A DNA stretch of 16,206 nucleotides from CAZBZG01 sp964496245 (GTDB lineage: Bacteria; Planctomycetota; SZUA-567). The translations under genes were made by a program, and so were the position numbers. Under the pieces are notes generated by a model, which did not search any database, was not told where the DNA came from, and saw only the letters and a list, made by a program, of their open reading frames with translations. Position 1 is the stretch's first letter, and every line of letters starts with the position of its first letter. Where the stretch lies: NCBI GenBank assembly GCA_964496245.1, contig CAZBZG010000082.1, positions 1 to 16,206 on the forward strand, in the 5' to 3' direction. Shown here piece after piece: positions 15,146-16,206 of this stretch.

Positions 15146-15162
15146 CTTGTTTCCTCTTATCG

Positions 15163-15176
15163 GACAAGGAATTGTC
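15163..15176 (-). other. Small hairpin just upstream of the rfaE1 ribosome binding site
   Basis: GACAA and TTGTC pair around a four-base loop, ending a few bases before the GAGG of rfaE1. It could modulate translation initiation. The stem is only five pairs. Confidence 0.3.
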
Positions 15177-15226
15177 GCGGGACGCGCATCGGGATGCTTG
15201 CGCTCCTGTCCGCTCGCTCCGGGCGT

Positions 15227-15255
15227 ATTCTCGCCTGCAGGCTCCCGTTCGTCAA
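15227..15255 (-). promoter_or_regulatory. Candidate promoter for rfaE1-htrA-hisH
   Basis: On the minus strand TTGACG (15250-15255, five of six) is followed after 17 bp by GAGAAT (15227-15232, four of six). The predicted leader is about 75 nt. Spacing is ideal, and the -10 is moderate. Confidence 0.45.
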
Positions 15256-15378
15256 GCCGAAACCAGGATCGGGGATGGCGCGCGGCCTGTCTGGCCTGCT
15301 GGAGCCCGGGACCGTCGTACGGATGCGATGGTCTGCGGGTCCCGCCCCCATCCGCGGAATACATATCGCGCGGTCGGT

Positions 15379-15397
15379 CGGGTCCTTCGTGGACCCG
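15379..15397. other. 7-bp hairpin with TTCGT loop
   Basis: CGGGTCC (15379-15385) pairs perfectly with GGACCCG (15391-15397) around TTCGT, a stable UUCG-like loop on the plus strand. No T-run follows. It may be an RNA element in a leader of the plus-strand gene if transcription starts upstream. Confidence 0.4.
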
Positions 15398-15413
15398 CGG
15401 GTGTCCCGGCCGC

Positions 15414-15429
15414 CGGTTGCGTGCAACCG
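15414..15429. repeat. Inverted repeat CGGTTGC-GT-GCAACCG
   Basis: Two perfect 7-bp arms are separated by two bases, 16 bp in all. Such a compact dyad between divergent genes resembles a repressor operator more than an RNA hairpin, because the loop is too short. No regulator is encoded nearby. Confidence 0.4.
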
Positions 15430-15576
15430 ACTCACTGGCAAGGGGATGCCGAGCCTGCGCCTGGGGCGGATGCGGTTTCGGGCGGATTTCCGTCAAGCGG
15501 CGCGTATCCACGTCCGCTAATGAGTAGAGCAGGGAGGCTGTCGTCCACAATTCAAGTGAGGGACTGGGAGAGAAAC

Positions 15577-16200
15577 ATGATCGCAGATCTGGCGGGGCAA
15601 CTCCCCGGATGGGTGCAGGGCCTGTTTTCCAACGGGCAGGCGCAGGGGCAAACCAAGGAACCGGATGGACCGGGATCGCTGGCATCTCTCCTCGCACCTG
15701 CGGGCGAGGGCGCGGGGGAGAGCAAGGGTTCGGGAGCGGCCGGTCTGCTGCCGGCTGTCCCCTTCGGGTCTGCAGCGCGGCCGCAAGCGGCGGGCGAAGC
15801 GCCCGACCGCGTGGACATCTCCCCGGAGACCGCGTTCAGCCTCCAGTACGCCCGTTCGCAATTCGAGGTGAACGTCAGCGCATTGCGCGCCATCAACACG
15901 GCCCAGGGCGTGGAGACCCAAGCGTTCCATTTCTCCTTGCGGGCGAGTTTTGAGACGCTCCAAGTCGCGTCCGGACAGGAACCGGTTCCGTGGGGCGAGA
16001 CTGCGCCCGCGGCATCGGCCGATCCGCTCAAGCAGATGATGGACTTCTTCTCGCCCGAGAAGACGGCCGAGCGCATTCTGGACTTCGCGTTGAGCTTCTT
16101 CCCCCAGAGCCGGCACTTGCAGGAAGGGGGCGATACCGAGGCTGCGCGCAGCGACTGTCGCGTCTCGCATCCGATAAGACTCACATCTCACGATGTTTGA
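15577..16200 (+). CDS. Conserved-looking protein of unknown function
   Basis: The 207-residue product has no signal peptide or membrane segment. Residues about 20-78 are Gly/Ala/Pro-rich and probably disordered. Residues about 78-132 (RVDISPETAFSLQYARSQFE and following) look like a folded amphipathic domain. A short helix-like motif FFSPEKTAERILDFALSFF lies at 157-175. This motif resembles what I recall from DUF5610-like proteins, but the match is from memory and weak. The last 25 residues are unlike the rest. GGGAG lies six bases before the ATG. Longer in-frame extension to 15100 overlaps rfaE1 and is rejected. It is transcribed away from rfaE1. Confidence 0.7.
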   Translation: MIADLAGQLPGWVQGLFSNGQAQGQTKEPDGPGSLASLLAPAGEGAGESKGSGAAGLLPAVPFGSAARPQAAGEAPDRVDISPETAFSLQYARSQFEVNVSALRAINTAQGVETQAFHFSLRASFETLQVASGQEPVPWGETAPAASADPLKQMMDFFSPEKTAERILDFALSFFPQSRHLQEGGDTEAARSDCRVSHPIRLTSHDV

Positions 16201-16206
16201 GACTCA

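Larger units (their letters stand above)
15146..15576. other. Divergent intergenic region rfaE1 / unknown gene
   Basis: This 431-bp region has no recognisable gene. Open frames on both strands here are typical of GC-rich DNA. It contains a candidate rfaE1 promoter and three stem-forming sequences, listed separately. No clear promoter was found for the plus-strand gene. Confidence 0.7.

Noticed and set aside
15435..15450. Possible sigma54 promoter (TGGCAAGGGGATGC)
   Set aside because: The GG and GC elements are nine bases apart instead of ten, and the TTGC half is degraded.
15146..15697. Upstream extension of the rfaE1 frame
   Set aside because: The added residues are Pro/Arg-rich without homology and overlap the divergent gene. 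ATG 15145 has a good ribosome binding site and the family N-terminus.

Overview
The window is about 16.2 kb of GC-rich bacterial chromosome with essentially no wasted space. About two thirds of it (positions 97-10970, minus strand) is one long ribosomal-protein cluster that joins the classical S10 and spc operons. In transcription order it runs rplD, rplW, rplB, rpsS, rplV, rpsC, rplP, rpmC, rpsQ, rplN, rplX, rplE, rpsN (zinc type), rpsH, rplF, rplR, rpsE, rplO, secY, map, infA, rpmJ. A Shine-Dalgarno sequence at the extreme left edge suggests the next gene (rpsM by usual order) starts just outside the window. Genes are mostly 1-50 nt apart or overlap by 1-4 nt, so translation is probably coupled along the mRNA.

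The order is canonical, with three gaps. rpsJ and rplC are absent upstream of rplD, rpmD (L30) is absent between rpsE and rplO, and adk is absent between secY and map. Because the cluster begins at rplD, it has its own strong sigma70-type promoter and a structured leader of about 185 nt. The leader has a two-tier hairpin, a 14-bp palindrome and a run of nine U. L4 is the known feedback repressor of S10 operons in E. coli, so a leader directly in front of the L4 gene is the most interesting regulatory feature here.

Right of the cluster, after a divergent 544-bp intergenic region, dtd (D-aminoacyl-tRNA deacylase) lies on the plus strand. It converges on a three-gene minus-strand unit of rfaE1 (heptose-7-phosphate kinase), htrA/degP (periplasmic protease-chaperone) and hisH (glutaminase subunit of imidazole glycerol phosphate synthase). 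A second divergent intergenic region (15146-15576) separates rfaE1 from a plus-strand gene of unknown function that fills the right end.

The heptose kinase and the exported HtrA protease indicate a Gram-negative envelope. Zinc-type S14, no L30, a long charged N-terminal extension on S5, an enlarged L24 with a four-cysteine C-terminus and an L16 that begins MALMPKR are together unlike Proteobacteria. They fit a PVC-like lineage (Planctomycetes and relatives) or a nearby candidate phylum. This placement is inference from gene content, not a phylogenetic result. No mobile elements, CRISPR arrays, tRNAs or rRNAs were seen, and nothing looks like a defence system.
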